From Ectobius pallidus (lineage: Eukaryota; Arthropoda; Insecta; Blattodea; Ectobiidae), in the NCBI GenBank assembly GCA_964059195.1, contig CAXKWD010000009.1, positions 149,229,890 to 149,293,889 of the forward strand: a DNA stretch of 64,000 nt, given 5' to 3'. Below the pieces are notes generated by a model that saw nothing but the letters and a program-made list of their open reading frames with translations, ran no database searches and was not told the origin of the DNA. The position numbers and the translations under genes are program-made. Shown here piece by piece: positions 10,976-25,900 of this stretch (position 1 is the stretch's first letter; each line of letters begins with the position of its first letter).

Positions 10976-13900
10976 TGTATGTGTGTATGTCTGGTTTATA
11001 TGTGTATCAACATTTTTGTTGTATATTACGTTCTTTTTTTTGTTCCCATTACACTTTGTCCTAATGGCAGCCTCCTTATGAGGGAACTCTTGTTAAATAG
11101 ATAAAATAATTTATGTAAACACACACTCTACTTCATTACAGTTTATGAATAGGGCTTGGAAATTAAAGACCTATTAATTGCCTTAAAAAGACATATAAAA
11201 ATATCTGTAGATATTCTAAAAAGGTTCTAATAACTGAAAAAATTAATGTAAAAGTGTGATGCAAATTAACTAATATTTTAAATAATTTTAGGGACTCGTA
11301 CACAACCTCCCATTCCTCATTGTCTGCTCAAGGTCATTGTTGTCTATTCCAATTGCGAAAGAACAGTAAAAGTATAGACGAAAGAATAATAAGCCAAAAA
11401 ATACTGAAAAAGGCAAAAATGCACAAATAAAAAGAATTGCAGTTATCTATATAAAAGTTCTTCACAGGCTAACAGCCGAGTCGAGATTTAAAAAAACTCC
11501 GAGCTTTCAGACTCCATCTCTGAGGAAAGTTCAAACCATTTATACAGTTTTCTAGTCTACAGTTACCAAAAATTCAGACACTCGTAAAAAAAACAATACT
11601 TTTTCTTGAACTTCCTAGCTCTATTCGTCACTCATCAGTAACATGTTTTTGAGAGTCCTTCCTCTCATCTTCAGCCATTCAAGTTTCGTCCTGTACCACC
11701 AGATGTTGCTGCTGTGGTTTTAACTAGGCCTTGGTCGTAAGGATGTCAACATTTTGAGGGTGATTCTTCTTTTTCTTTTTGTGTTCATAATTCAGAAAGT
11801 TTCCAAAATTAATTAATAACACCTCAAAATGTTAAAAAACCTTTTTTTAAGCAGCGATATGCATGCTACAAATGCCAGCAAATGGCGAGGTCTCATGAGG
11901 AAGTGTTACTAAGACAGGTGTCTGGAGAGGTGAATTCTACAAGCAAACTGTTGTAGTTTTTATAGAACAAGGCTCCAATGTTAGATGAAACTGCAACAAA
12001 GAAACGTCCCTGTCCAAGCAGGTCACATGACTGAGATTCTGAGTAGCTTTTTCTAGAACATTCCATTCCAGCTGGTTCATTGCCTTGGCACTGTCTGGAA
12101 CTGACTAGACTTTTACTTCATGAATTTGTTCCCCTATCACTTTTCTTCTGCAGTGTGTGGCATCACTTGGATACATCAGTACTTACTTACTTACTCAACG
12201 GCAATAGACAATTCCTAAGCAAGCTAAAGAAATATGGAACCTGAGGGTTCATTTCTGCACTTACCCGAGCCTGCCATTCTACCCTATTCTGTGCTAACTC
12301 CATCCAACCATCCCTCGCAAATCCTACTTCTCTTAACTCTATCCTAATGTTCTCCCACCTATGTCTAGGTTTTCCAAGTGGTCTCTTCCCTTCGGATTTC
12401 CCAGTCAATACTTTTGAGATATGTCTTACCTCCCCATTTCTTCCTCCGTGATTTAATTACCCTTACTATATCCGGTGAAAAGTACAGGTTATGAAGCTCG
12501 TCGTTATGCAGTTTTCATCTCTCTTAGGTCCAAATATTTTCCTAAGCCCCCTGTTTTCAAACATACTCAGATTATGTAAGGGGCCATGTCTCACATCCGT
12601 ATAATACAACCGGCAAGATAATTGTCTTATAAGGTTTTATTTTAAGATGTCAGGACAGAAGACTAGAAGATAAGCGTTTCTGAACTGAATAAAAGCAGGC
12701 ATTTCCTGATGTTCAGATGTTTCTTTTAAGTTAGGAATAAACGTTAGCTTTGTTTCTGATTCATAATTGTTATTTTTCCCTTCATTTTTAGTAACAATTT
12801 TTTGTTCAAATTATTTGAAATTTCAGATTAATAGAGTTTGGATTACTGAGGTCCCACTGTATTATGTTCAATAAATCTAACATTATAAACAGTAGTGTCA
12901 CATTGAAGAAGATGTGTGAACAGAATTCATATAACTTCTGCTTATAAATATAAATGGGAACATATCTCACACTGGGACTAATGGCTAATTGCATCGACCA
13001 CAATTAGAGCTATTTAGAAAACACCTAGTAGTTAACCATGCATTTTCATATATTCCTGTTTTGCTGAGGTCAGTTGTGAGTTAAAACAATACTAACCAGG
13101 AGAACTTACTAACCAATCCTGACCTAGTGGTTAAGTTGCTAACCACCATACACTAGATATCGTAGCGTCCAAGAAGTTGAGTAGTAACATGATATAGATC
13201 TTATTTAACTTCACTGGTGTGAGAATTGTCCTTCCCTATGATTAGAAATCATCCCATGTCACCAAGAAATAGCCTGGCTTTATTATTGACCCCCACTCCT
13301 TAGTCTCTTTGTCTTTTCTATATAGTACAGACCTTTTCTTAGTTAGCTCACTTCTTCCAGCTGGAAGCCGAAGTGGTTGCAGTGTTCATATAACTTAATT
13401 TTTTTGTTTTGTTTGTTTGTTACAGGTTTCCATTTTATTACGAAATCAAGATCATCTTGGTGGTGTGGCTGCTGTCACCGGCCACCAAAGGTTCCAGTAT
13501 CTTGTATCGAAAGTTTGTTCATCCCATGCTTAGCCGACGCGAACAAGTAAGTATCCATTCTTAGTAATCTCATGAGTCAAATGGCCTGATATTAATTGGT
13601 TTTTTTTTGTTTCTTTTAAATATACCACTGACATAATGAGTGATTGTTCAGTGTATTGTGATTATGTATTATAAGGCCTACATATCTCCAGCAAGTCACA
13701 ATCTATAAAATGATATACAGTCAGACCTCCCTAAACGGTCATTTAAATAAATGACAATTTTCTGTGGAACCAATTAATTTTGTTGTAATGCCTGTGCCAA
13801 TCCCCTGCCGTTGATGGCTGCCCCGCATCGCGGTCAGTAGCCACACAAATTTCCTGGATTAAATGGCCAGTCATAATGATCACGAATACTTTGTTCACCC

Positions 13901-16900
13901 CTGAATTGTTACACAGATTTTCCAATGATTTTTGGAAGTCAAAAGTCCGTTAATGCAGGTGCAGTTCAAAGCCTTAAACTTTCAACCAATAATAAAGTTT
14001 TAAATTGTTTTTACTTTCCTTTAGGAGCCCATTAACCAATACTCCATAGTCAGTTGCGAGTTACAAGTATTTTTGGAAGTCTATATTGATCTGTAGTGAA
14101 TACCGCGTAGCAAAACATCTAATGCCTGTCTGTTCAAGTCTTTTCATTTTACACTAGCCATCACTGCATGTCAACACTATATCTTCATAAATCAAAAGCT
14201 GCAGCTTAACTTTGGGGTGAAACATGTTTTATTGGTTAAAAGACAAAGTTAGGTAATGCCACCCCCTCGAACTGGTTATCCTGTGAGCTGGAAACAGCAT
14301 CGCTACTTCCAGTACACAACACAATTAAGTTAGAAACAAAACCCTTAAAAATGAAATTTTGAATGAAGTACAGCAAACAGGAAAATGTGATAACATAAAC
14401 CAAATCTTTGATCACAATAAACAGCATTTTTTCAATGTAACTAACTGAACTCTGTGGCGCTACATTCCTGAAGGGATTAGACCTACCACCCAACTGCTGC
14501 GTCATCTACCACTGCTATTTTTACAAGATTCCTGTTTCTTTAAGTTTAAATACAATCCGTACAGCTTTCTTTTGTAATATAATAAGTCTGTCTAGATGTT
14601 GTGCCGCTGTACTTCCCCAAATTTCTATACCGTATACAATATGAGGATATATAATTCCATAGTATACCTTTTTTTCAATACTGCACTTACTTGCTTTAAT
14701 AAGAATATTCCTGAACTGACTTTATTGCATACTTGATCAACATGCCCATCCCACTTAAACCCACTATCAACAATTAACCCCAAGAAGTTCACCTCATTAG
14801 CCAATGCCAGCTCTATATTGCTGATCGTGATTATTTCATGAGGAATTGTCTTTGCTTTATTTGCAAATTTTACTACATTAGTTTTTTATTTATTTATTTA
14901 TTTTTAGGTTGTTTGTACTGAAGAACTTATAGATATTATCCCATTGTTGCATGGCATTCTGTATCATATCAATTTCCGTTTTACCCCAGCTTCCTATTGT
15001 AGTATCGTCTGTATAGGCAACTACCCTTCCATTTTCCATTAATGGCATATCATTGGCATTAATATCATTGTAACATGAGTGTGGTTATTTTACAGGAAAT
15101 CGACGAGTATATAGCGAAAGCGAAAGAGCAGGGCTACCACACGGTGCTGCATTTAGGAACGAAAGGAGTGAACTATGCCACGACGGTGCTCATGCAAACA
15201 GCGATCAAGGTGAGTACCCAGCATTCATCATGACTGTGATTAACACTTACATTAGTATACATGCTTACTCCACCATTGTTCATATTTGGTGTGTACAAAT
15301 TTTGATGAGAGTACATACTTCCCAGGCTGTTACACCATGGACTCAGGTTTTCATGGTGTGAAGCACTTGCGACTGTGGCAACTATCTTCAGAGGCAATTC
15401 TTCTGGAATGAAGTGTCCGTCTCGCTCACTGATGTTCATACCCTGAGCATGGATTGCTATGTGATTTTCCAAGCATTTCATCTTTCTACAATGCATTTCA
15501 CATAATAGGTGGCCATTCGTGTGGGTTTCTGCATTGCGGTGGCCAAAGCACTAACTCCCAAGTGATCGGGTGAAATAACTACACAAATAAAGCCGCTAAC
15601 AGTGTATTGATTCAGGTTCTCACAATTACAGTTAAAATAACAATGAAAATAACCACATACCTCATCACAAGAGATGTTGGAAATGTCCTTCTCTTGCATC
15701 CGCACAACATTGGCACCATTTTAGGGAAGTTCAGCTTCCGAGATAGAGTTAATTTCTCTTGTACTGTATTTAAGTTTTTCTAACAGTATGTGACTGTTAT
15801 TTATGGGGGAAATTGAAAAATAAAGTGTCAAGTTCAAACCCCCCATACATTAACCGAATAATATCCCAAGCCCATTAGCTACCCTTACACACAAGCTTTA
15901 TCGCTCGATTTCAGGCAGGTGTGCACTCAAATGATTGTGAAAACATGTGGATGTAAAGGCAATGGACAAACAAAAGAAACCGCACGGTACGTCTTTCGCC
16001 TGGAAGTGTGTGTGTATACAAAATTTATACACTCCACGCACCGTTCTTTTGAGAGAGAATTTGCAAGTGTTTGGCATTTACACGCACAATCTTCCGGCCA
16101 TACTCTTTTGTTGACACTATCATACGAGGAAGAGCGTGTTGCATTTTGGGCTGCATTTTTTCACCGTGCATGATTGACTGCAAGGTCTTTCCCCGATATT
16201 TCCCTTACGCTCCCAGGAGTGTGGTAAAGAACTTGTGTGTGGGGCTTGCAATTGCAATCTTTGAACTGTGATAATGGTGTCTTCGTAGCTTATATAATGT
16301 ATTCTTCATACACCTTTGTCCTGAGTTGAGTCTCTCTCATTTATTCAGAGTCCAGGTCTCTCTGCCATATATTGTGGTTTCCTATATATTACAACAACTT
16401 TGAGTGCAATAATTTCATAGAAATAGCTTGGAAAACCACGTGTCAATCCTTGCTCAGTGTGTCAATTGCTACAGTCACGAATGAAACCTCATACCATGGC
16501 CTCTCTCTCATCATATAGACTTATTGTTTACAGGAGTGTAGAAATGTAAACAAAATGATTACTTTTCTGTTGGCTGTTACTACATAGTTCACACTTATGT
16601 TTCACTATGAGTGTGCTTTGTGTGTTGTAACATAGAAATACAGGCAACATTACCTCAGGACGAAACAGGTCAGTTATGTGATGTTGCAACTATTGTGCAT
16701 TGTTTCATTTAGAGCGTTGCAGCGATTCAAATATAATTACTTAACTGTATTTCAAATACACAAACTTATGTATGAATGTGTGGGCCTATATGCTCAGGAT
16801 TAGTAACAGAAACAAAATAGACACGTTACTCAAGACATAATACATATGGTAATGTAAGTATATAATCAAAGTAAAGACACAAAACATAATAAAGAATCAA

Positions 16901-19900
16901 ACGCGTCGAAGAATAATTTAACACTTAAGGTGTGTAGATATTACATACTTAATATTCTAATGGAATTCTACAGTAGTGTCCCTTTGGAGCCTATAATGTT
17001 TTGGTTATTATAAATTTAAGTAAGAATCAGCTTGAAAAATTTTATGTCATAACCGGGATTTGAACACGGATCTCCAGCTTAACGCGCTGATGCTCTACCA
17101 TTGAGCTACCATGACAACATGCCAGTACAACATCAAATTCCTCAACTGATTCAGAATACAAGGCAGACCACGGGAGGTTTCTCCGTTGAGAACACACATC
17201 CAATGGTGTCCTACATTTGTAGGTACTTTGAAGCCAAGTTATTATTTATATACTATTAATTAAGTGGACTTTTCATGAGATCCGTGGAGATCCGTGTTCA
17301 AATCCCGGTTATGACATAAAATTTTTCAAGCTGATTCTTACTTGTATTAATATCCCAGACATGGATTTAATGTCTATTTCCTTTCCCTCCACTTAATTAA
17401 TATTATAAATTTGTTCACTAGTCATTACTAGGGCAAGGCATTTAATGACCATAAAATAGTGAAAAAATGCATTTATGACCTAAAAGGTGAAAAAATCACA
17501 CAAAATTAAAAAAAAAAAGACCTATAAATTTAGGCCTAACATTATTACTTATAATTAGTTTTTTTAAAGTAATGAATCGGTGAAAGCAATTTAATGGATG
17601 ATCGTGCATTATATATGAATTGACAATATTAAACACACTTATTTTGTTACTAAAGAAGTAAGTAAATTTATTCTACTTGGACACCCTTAGCAAAAAAAAA
17701 AATTATTTCTGAACTGGCATGAACATCAAATTGCCCCTAGCAAATATGTACCATTTAAAAAGAAAGAAAAAAATAATTCTTTATTGCTACAAGACAAACT
17801 GCTGTGGTGTTTACAATAAACCTGAATTAAAATGAACTATGAACACTTGGCGGAGATTCTCAAAAACGATTGTCTGTTGTCTGAAAGTAACGATTTGTAC
17901 ATGGAAAAGCTCCTCTCTACCTCCACGGAAACATGATCTAAAAATACAAAATAAAGCAAAAAATGCAAAAACAAATTGCCTTTATTGATTCAATTATTTC
18001 GTGATGCATTTTATACATATTCGAGCTATCTTTTAACCTTCATATAAAAAAGATGCAATATCATCAAATGCCTTGCCCTAGTCGTTACATTAAATTTCGA
18101 GAAAACTAATTTTGTTGGCTTGTAAAAATATAAGGTACTGGTACTATAAGGTAGTAAGGTAAAAATCATGAACGGTTTTATCCTCATCTTTCATTGAATT
18201 TGATTTTTTTTTACTTTTATGTTATGTTAATTAAGTTAAGTGTAAACTAGCTTGGCATGCATTTTCTAAGTGGTGGAAAGCTATCTTCGAACTGTCTTGA
18301 ATATATAGAAACAGTCGAAGAAATTCTGAAAGCAAGTTATATGTAGAAATAGGAATATTTATAAGTTTTATGAATGTATATTTGAAAAATTATGACAGAA
18401 TAAATATCTTTCCATGTTAAGTGTACTTTAAAAAAGACACAATTTCAACTTCTGGCCTGGCAGTCTTTAAATCTAGTACACATGATGGAAAATTAAACAT
18501 AAGCGTTAATTGGGTCCCTCTGCATTTCGCCTTCCAGGGCTTCTTCTTTATTGTGCAGCTATTTGCTCCTATCTGTTGGTGTCCATCCTTGATATATTGT
18601 TCGTCCATTCTTCCTTTCTCCTGACTGCTTACTTTCCACTTTCCTTCCATATTTCCTAATTTCTTGCTTGGTCTAATAACATGTGTAAATAGCCGTAGAC
18701 ATTAGTAATTTATCAGCTTTTCTTTTCAATTTTACATATTTTGATAACATTCTATTTTTTTTTTGTCTGTTTAGTTATCTAAGGCCGGTATTCATAGTCG
18801 CAATAAGTCGTACTTATATCCAAGTCGAACTTTAATCTCGTCTTAAGTTGAGTTTCTGACACAAACAAGTCGGACTTACGACGTAGTTACTTTATAAAGT
18901 CAGACTTGACAAAGTCAAGCTTATTGGTATTCATAGTCACTAAAGTACAACTTATTTGTCGAAATAAGTCGTACTTTATCAAGTCAAGGGTCCCCCTGAC
19001 TTATTTCAGTTTAAGCCAGTACCATGGATAGTAATTTTGAGGATCTGGGCGAGGTATTAGAAGAAACTCACATCCGAAAGCGTTATTTGAGAAAGATGAT
19101 TAATTCTTTCAAATTCTACAGTGACAATGAATCTAAAAAGAGATTTCGTTTCAAAAAGACACAATTTTGCAAATATCAATCGCCTATCTTTCATCGGTAT
19201 TTCTCTCTGATGGTATTTCATATCGGCCCAAAGCTTCCTAAGCTGTATTCAATCTTTCTAGAACTCAGTTAATATCGAAATAAATACATAAGCGTACCGG
19301 TCTTAATTCAGAACAATGTCCAACCTAATATATATACAGAATATTGTAAAGAAACTATTGATCAGCTTACTTACACGGTGCATAATATGACTCGATGAAC
19401 TGAATTCTTTGTTTACAATGCACATCACCGTCTGTATTTTTATATCATGACTACGAAATACGTACTCAGACGGCTTTGCTTTACATAAAATCTGAAAAAA
19501 TCTTAAACACGATTGGCTAATTCAATTGTTATGGCAGTGAATGCGTGATTTTTCATATTACTGAGTTCGACTTTAGTATGTAGAATAAGTAGAGCTTTAT
19601 GAAGTCAGACTTAATAAAGTATGACTTTAAGGAAGACTATGAATACGAAAAACATATAAGTCGACTTATCAAATAAGTTCAGCTTTATAAAGTCGGTTCT
19701 TAAGTCGCCGACTATGAATACCGGCCTAAGAAAGTTATTTTCTTAATAAAATAAAATCTTAATTTATCTGTTAGGTCTGTTGTGTTAAAGCTAATCCCCC
19801 ATGCCACTTCTTTATCTTTCTCTCTCTCTCTCTCTTTATTCTTTCTTTCTTTTTCAGAAAATCCCATCAGAAACTGCTTCGTAAAACGTTTTTAGTGAAT

Positions 19901-22900
19901 ATGTTTTATAAACTAAGCTGTTTACTGTATTGGGAGCAAAGACTTGACTATTTTATATTTGTGAGGGTTGTTTTTAGTGTTAAACCAATTTTAAAATTTT
20001 TTTAAAAGTCTTTTGTACATAATTTTCTTAAAGAGAACCTAATGGAATTTTTGCTGTATTTCATTCACCAAGAATGAATGATGATTAGCGACCGTATTTT
20101 TTTTATAACAGCAATAAGGGCGAAATATTGCAAAACAGCTTTCCTTAGCTATATTTAGCTTTGTACATGTATAAAATACCAATATTAAGCAAACTGAATC
20201 CGTGAAATATCGCAAAATTTGTTCTATTGAGCGAAATGTCTAAATAGACACGAAATACGCCCATCCCATACATGAATTGGGAAACGTGTCCAAAAATGTT
20301 ATTCATAAATGCAATATTTTGTTTTAATGTGGTTTTCCCTTCATTTCTTATAGCATGTTTTCTTTTCTGCTCTTTCTATGGCGCCCGAGGAGTTATCGAT
20401 ACATGTGATCGATTACATCAAAGACTGAGGAATTGTACATTATTCAGTGATTACGATACACTCCTTTTCTGCTATTTCAGAGTTTGAGATGCCAGTGTTA
20501 GATTGCAGGAAAGAGTGTAGATTCAACAATTTTTATATTTTATCCACAATAGTTGGCACTAGGTTATAAAAATGTCTTTTTCACAATTTTTCTTTCATTT
20601 CGCATATATTTTTTTATTTTTTATTTTATTTATTATTTTTTTTTTATTATTATTTTTTTTTTTTAGCAACAACCTAAGTTTATTTATGAATTCTGTAGGT
20701 TTTAGACCACCTGGGTGGTCTTGTGGTTAGCGTCGCTGGCTACAGATCTGTAGGTACGGGTTCAATCCCTGCTACTTCCTTGGATTTTTCTGAGGTAGGG
20801 AGGTCTGGAACGGGGTACACAAAGCCTCATGATTCAAATTAAGGAGGTACTTGATAGAGAAGTAGCATCTCCGGTCTTGGAAACCACCATTAACGGCCAT
20901 GGGTGTCGGCATGCTGACCACAATCCTGCCATCCTGCCTATGGTAGGTGATGCACCGGTCAGGTGGTAGGCCTTGTCCCTTCAGGGATGTAGCGCCATAA
21001 CGTTTTGTTTTTAGTAGGTTTGAAACAACACTATAATCTCAAATATACCCATTTTTGTGGTTCCAGAAAAGTACACAGGGTTCAGAGTGCTGTAGCATTC
21101 CCATAAGGATAGCTTTATAAGATATTTTATTTCACGAAATACCCACGAAATGGAAGTTAACATCGAAACCAGCCATTTTATTTTACTAAAAAATACGGTC
21201 TCTAATGATGACTGTTGGCTTCACAGTACAGCTTGTCTTAGCTGTTTGTATGGTGCAGTTTGTCTCTGTGATTATGTATTTTTTTTATCACATAATTTTT
21301 GAGTTTCTAAGTATGTTATATGGTACATTTTAAGACAGATGTTAACATTTAAGTCTTTGGAAGAGAATTTGCCTTTGGATATTTGTTACTGGTGCTCTTT
21401 GTAAGACTGGATTTTTCTACATTGGTAATGGTTTGATAAAATAAATAGCTGTTTAAAAAAAAGAAAATAAGTACAATAATTAAACATGTATTTCTTTTTT
21501 TTTACTATGCCTGGCCAACTTATTTTGTAAAGAGGTATATTTTTTAAATCTGAGACTGTGATATACCCCATTTTTTCAGCACAAAGTAAGTTTCCCTGGG
21601 ACTGTTTACAGAAACAAAAGATAATTTCACAAAAATATATATTGCAATAGATACAGCAAGTCTTCAGCTATTTTTCAACATATTTGCCACTGGAATTGAA
21701 ACATTCGTCTTACCGTGGCACCAACTTTCGAATACCTGTGTCGAAGCGTGCCGCCTGGGGTTTGAACCACCATGTGACAACTACTTTCACCTCTCTGTCA
21801 TTCTGTGTCAATTCATGAGGTGTAGGAAGAGATGGAAATCACTGGGAGCGAGGTCCGGGCTTTAGGGTGAATGTTTAAACACCTCCCAGCCGAACTTTTG
21901 GAGGAGACTTGCAGGGAGGTGTTTAAACAGTCATCCTAAAGCCCGGGCCTCGCTTCCAATGATTTCCATCTTTTCCTACACCTCAATAAATTACAGGGAA
22001 TGAAGGAAAAGCGGAGAATCCCAGGCGGCAGACTTCTAAGACACAAGTGTTCAAAAGTTGGTCCCACTGTGTCAGTTCCTGTGGCGAATATGTTGAAAAA
22101 TAGCTGAACACTTGTTATATCTGTTGCAATAAATATTTCCATGAAATTTTGTTTTGTTTGTGTAAACGGCTCAAGGAAACTTATTTTGGGGATGGCCCTC
22201 GTATTTAAAGATTTTAATTGAATCGTTTGAGGAGGTAAGCTTTTGACTGCATTTATAGGAAACTAGATCCTCAATAAATATTTTTTGTGTCATTTCATTA
22301 TTTGTGTAACATGTTTTGACTTTCACATGTTCTTGTTAAAATGTGTAAATAATCACAGAAAAAAGCCACAACGATCCAAAACAGGCAAAAAAGGCTTTAA
22401 ACCTTAAAATAGGCAACAGAAGCTAAATTAGACAAAAAGGGCAAAATAAAAACTGGCTGTACCATCCCTAAATGTATGGAAACATATTTATCTCTATTTT
22501 GCTCTTTAATATATTTACCCAAATAGAAAAGACATTTTGCCTAACTTCTGGGTCATAGTAATTGCTTTTCAACTATTGGTTAAGGTAGAGGGTCTTAGGC
22601 TGAACTTTTCCTGCTTTCAAATTTTCTTTTCTTTTTTGCTTTAACCAGAGTTCATTGTTGGTTTATAAGGTAAGATGATTTCAAGCTTCCTGTATCTCAG
22701 CATGTGATATGAAAATACATTGAAACTATCGAAGTTGGTTAGAATTTTCCAAAAGTAAGCAAATTAAAGAAAATGGATTAAAAAACAAACCATGAGGGTC
22801 GCCCATAAAGTAATGCACCATATTTATTTTTCTTCAACAATTATTTATTGAACACAATGAAACTTACACACAAGAAAGAATATTTCTTCTACACTCCCTA

Positions 22901-25900
22901 TTTTGCCACGTAATCTCTATGGCCTTCCTCCAGCGAGACACATGGGCTTGTATGACCTGTCGGTACCACTCCTTGTTGTGGTCACGAAGCCATTTCTGCA
23001 CCGTGCGAATCACCTCTTCGTCATCCTCAAAATGTCTTCCACAATTGGCATCCTTTAGTGGCCCAAACAATTGAAAGTCTGAGGGAGCCAGGTCAGGGCT
23101 GTAGGGTGGATGCGGTTACATTGTGCAACCCTGTTTAGTGTTGTGTTCTGAAGTCCTCAAACTTGTGTGAGGCCAAACGTTATCATGTCAAACATTCACG
23201 TGGGTTATGGTGCCAAAGGTATTATAAACAGTAGGTACGGTACTTTGTTATATGAATTAAACTACAGTGAAACCTCCTTATAACTATATTTGTGGGGCCT
23301 AAGAGATTGTATTGTTAAATGAGGGTTTTTCTTATATTGAGGGGTGTAATTTACCACACATTAGAAAGACTGCATGCAGAAAACTGTGTAATCTATACCT
23401 CTAGCAAATAAGGAGGGCGGCTGAAAGCGTGGAGAGTGTGTGAGTGTAAGGGGATTTACCTGGCTTCCAGCCGCCCTCCTTATTTGCTAGAGGTATAGGT
23501 CTACAGGATAATACATAGAACGGACATGCGAAAAGTAGAACGCTAATTTTGTTACTTAATTTACTGACTTCCATTGAATTGTAATCATAGCTACTTTACA
23601 TCCACACACTAAAAAAATTACTATTCAGACTGGTTTAACTTCACGGAACCCTTTAAACCTAGCCATACATCAGAAATTTCAAACTCGTAGAGGGAAGAAA
23701 AAACAAGTAAATTCAACACATAGGTAAGAGAAAACTAAAACAGTTGCTTCTTGTGGTGTTTTAATTGCACATTCCATGCATGTTGAAGTAACAACCTAAC
23801 TCACACGAAAGGGATGATTTTAGCCTCAGTGATCCTATTTTCCATCCCTCATGAACCTTTTTTCTTGGAATTTCTAAGAAATGTAACAGATATCAGGCAC
23901 CCAGAAAACAATATTGGTGGCTGGGAAGGAACCAGCTACCATCCATAGGGCTAAGCTACTAGTTTGCAGTAACAATTCCACCTCCAAATATTGTTATAGA
24001 AGGGTGTTTCTAAACTAGCTTCATCGTTATAGTGAGTTACATTTAACATTAATAAGATCAGAAATTCGCCAGGACCAAACAAAAAATTGCTATATGCGGG
24101 TTTATCGTATGGATCTTCATTATACAGAGGTTTGACTGTATAACAAAAACAATAAGACATATGTCAGTTAGATTGTTGTAATACTCAAATCTGTAAGTCA
24201 TTATGTCAAATGCATTAACTGTCTCGTATGTGTTGACTGTTTTAGTAAACCAGAAAGATTAGTAGAGATGTTTTACCATCCCTTATGTTGTCATTTGTGT
24301 TGCCTATTTTGCAAACAGAGTGGCAGCAATTCAGGATCACTTGGTATTCTTATATATTATAACTAGCTTAAAAGACCCGGCGTCGCCCGGGTTTTGTATT
24401 TTGTAATTGGAAATTAGCTTATGAAGGATTTTCAATTTTAAATTCTAGGTCCTTATATAGGCATTTATAATTTTAAATAGGAAGAACGACTTATTACACT
24501 CAAACTATTCCCTCAGAAAACGCTTGATATAGTTTTTTATGGCTCATAGAGGATCTAGAATTTTGCATCCCATCGCTTGTACAATGCACAGCAAGCCTGG
24601 TAGAGGTTTAAATAAGAAGAAACAGAAATTCCTGTAACATAAAATTGTAATATCGAGGCGGGAAATTTCCCACTCTTATGTTACCATAAAGCCTTCATAC
24701 TTTTCTCTCCAAAAACCTGCGATATAATATAATAATATACACATTACCATACCTCGTTTTGTTTTCTCTATGTCCAGGGTAGAGAAAGTTATGTGATTCC
24801 ATTATTTTAGTGGATTTCATTCTGTAATATTTATTTATAACATGAATTATTTTGATAACTTCTCTTATTTGTCAAAAGTGCATTTCATTTGTTTCTTCCA
24901 AGCCCACCTGATACCATTTGGCAACAATATATTCTGTGATTTGGAATTGATAATTCTATGTAAAAAGGGATTAAGTATTTTCAAAAACATTTAATTTTTG
25001 GCATTTAGAATCAGAATTTCTCAAAATCCTCTCTTAGTGAGCACCTACATTATGAAACGAAGGTACTGTCAAAATTCCAAGTCTCTACCTGTTATAGTTT
25101 AGGCTGTACGTTGATTCCTGTCATTCAGTCAATCAGTCAGTCATTCATTCAGTCAGTCAGGACAAAGCCTTTTATATATATAGAGAAGAGATTTGTAGTT
25201 CATAGAAGCTGGTTTAAAATAGTGTATAGTGTTCCTAGTCAGAAAACAGGCATTATCGACTTACCATTCCAACTCAATAGTAACTGTAAATAAAGAGAAA
25301 GAGAGAGAGAGAGAAAGTTAAGTAGGGTCTGAGTTATTTCACCTTGTAGACTGAAAAAAAAAAATGCAAATGCAATAGAAAGAAATTCAGTTGCAACATA
25401 ATTTTCCATATGCAGTAGAAGCCCGAAATAGCGCGGTTAGAAATACCGTGGATTCGGATGTAACGCGGGCGAAAGTATGTCCCCCAATAAAAATATACTG
25501 TAGTTTTATAAATAAATTTTTTTTTTTTGAAGTTGAGTTAAAACAGTAAAAATTCTGCAAATGCAGTTCTGCAGTTATTTTTTTTTTTTTTTACCGTTAG
25601 ACCCGCCATCACCCGCTAGTTACCGTCACTACCGCATTCCAAAGGATTTACCAGAAATAACGGGACATGAAATGAATAGTGTAGTAGGATTAAAAAATCT
25701 GCACCTGCCATAAATTCTTAAAACCTAGGAAAGTTGAAATATGGTTTTAGTTTGAATCACGCATTCGAATTGTAAAGTCACGAGTTCAGAGTACAAAATG
25801 TCGCAGAAGCGGAAAGCATATTCAGTAGGAGATAAACTGAAAATTATTGGTCATGTAAAAAACGGGGAAACGGGAATATTATACCTGAATGTTACAGTGT

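Noticed and set aside
13718..13960. pogo/Tigger element starting CAGTCAGACCTCCCTAAACG
   Set aside because: Only one end is recognisable; no partner end or transposase frame could be supported.
17046..17115. Functional tRNA gene
   Set aside because: It lies within a fold-back element, position 33 is C and the T stem pairs weakly; kept only as a tRNA-like relic.
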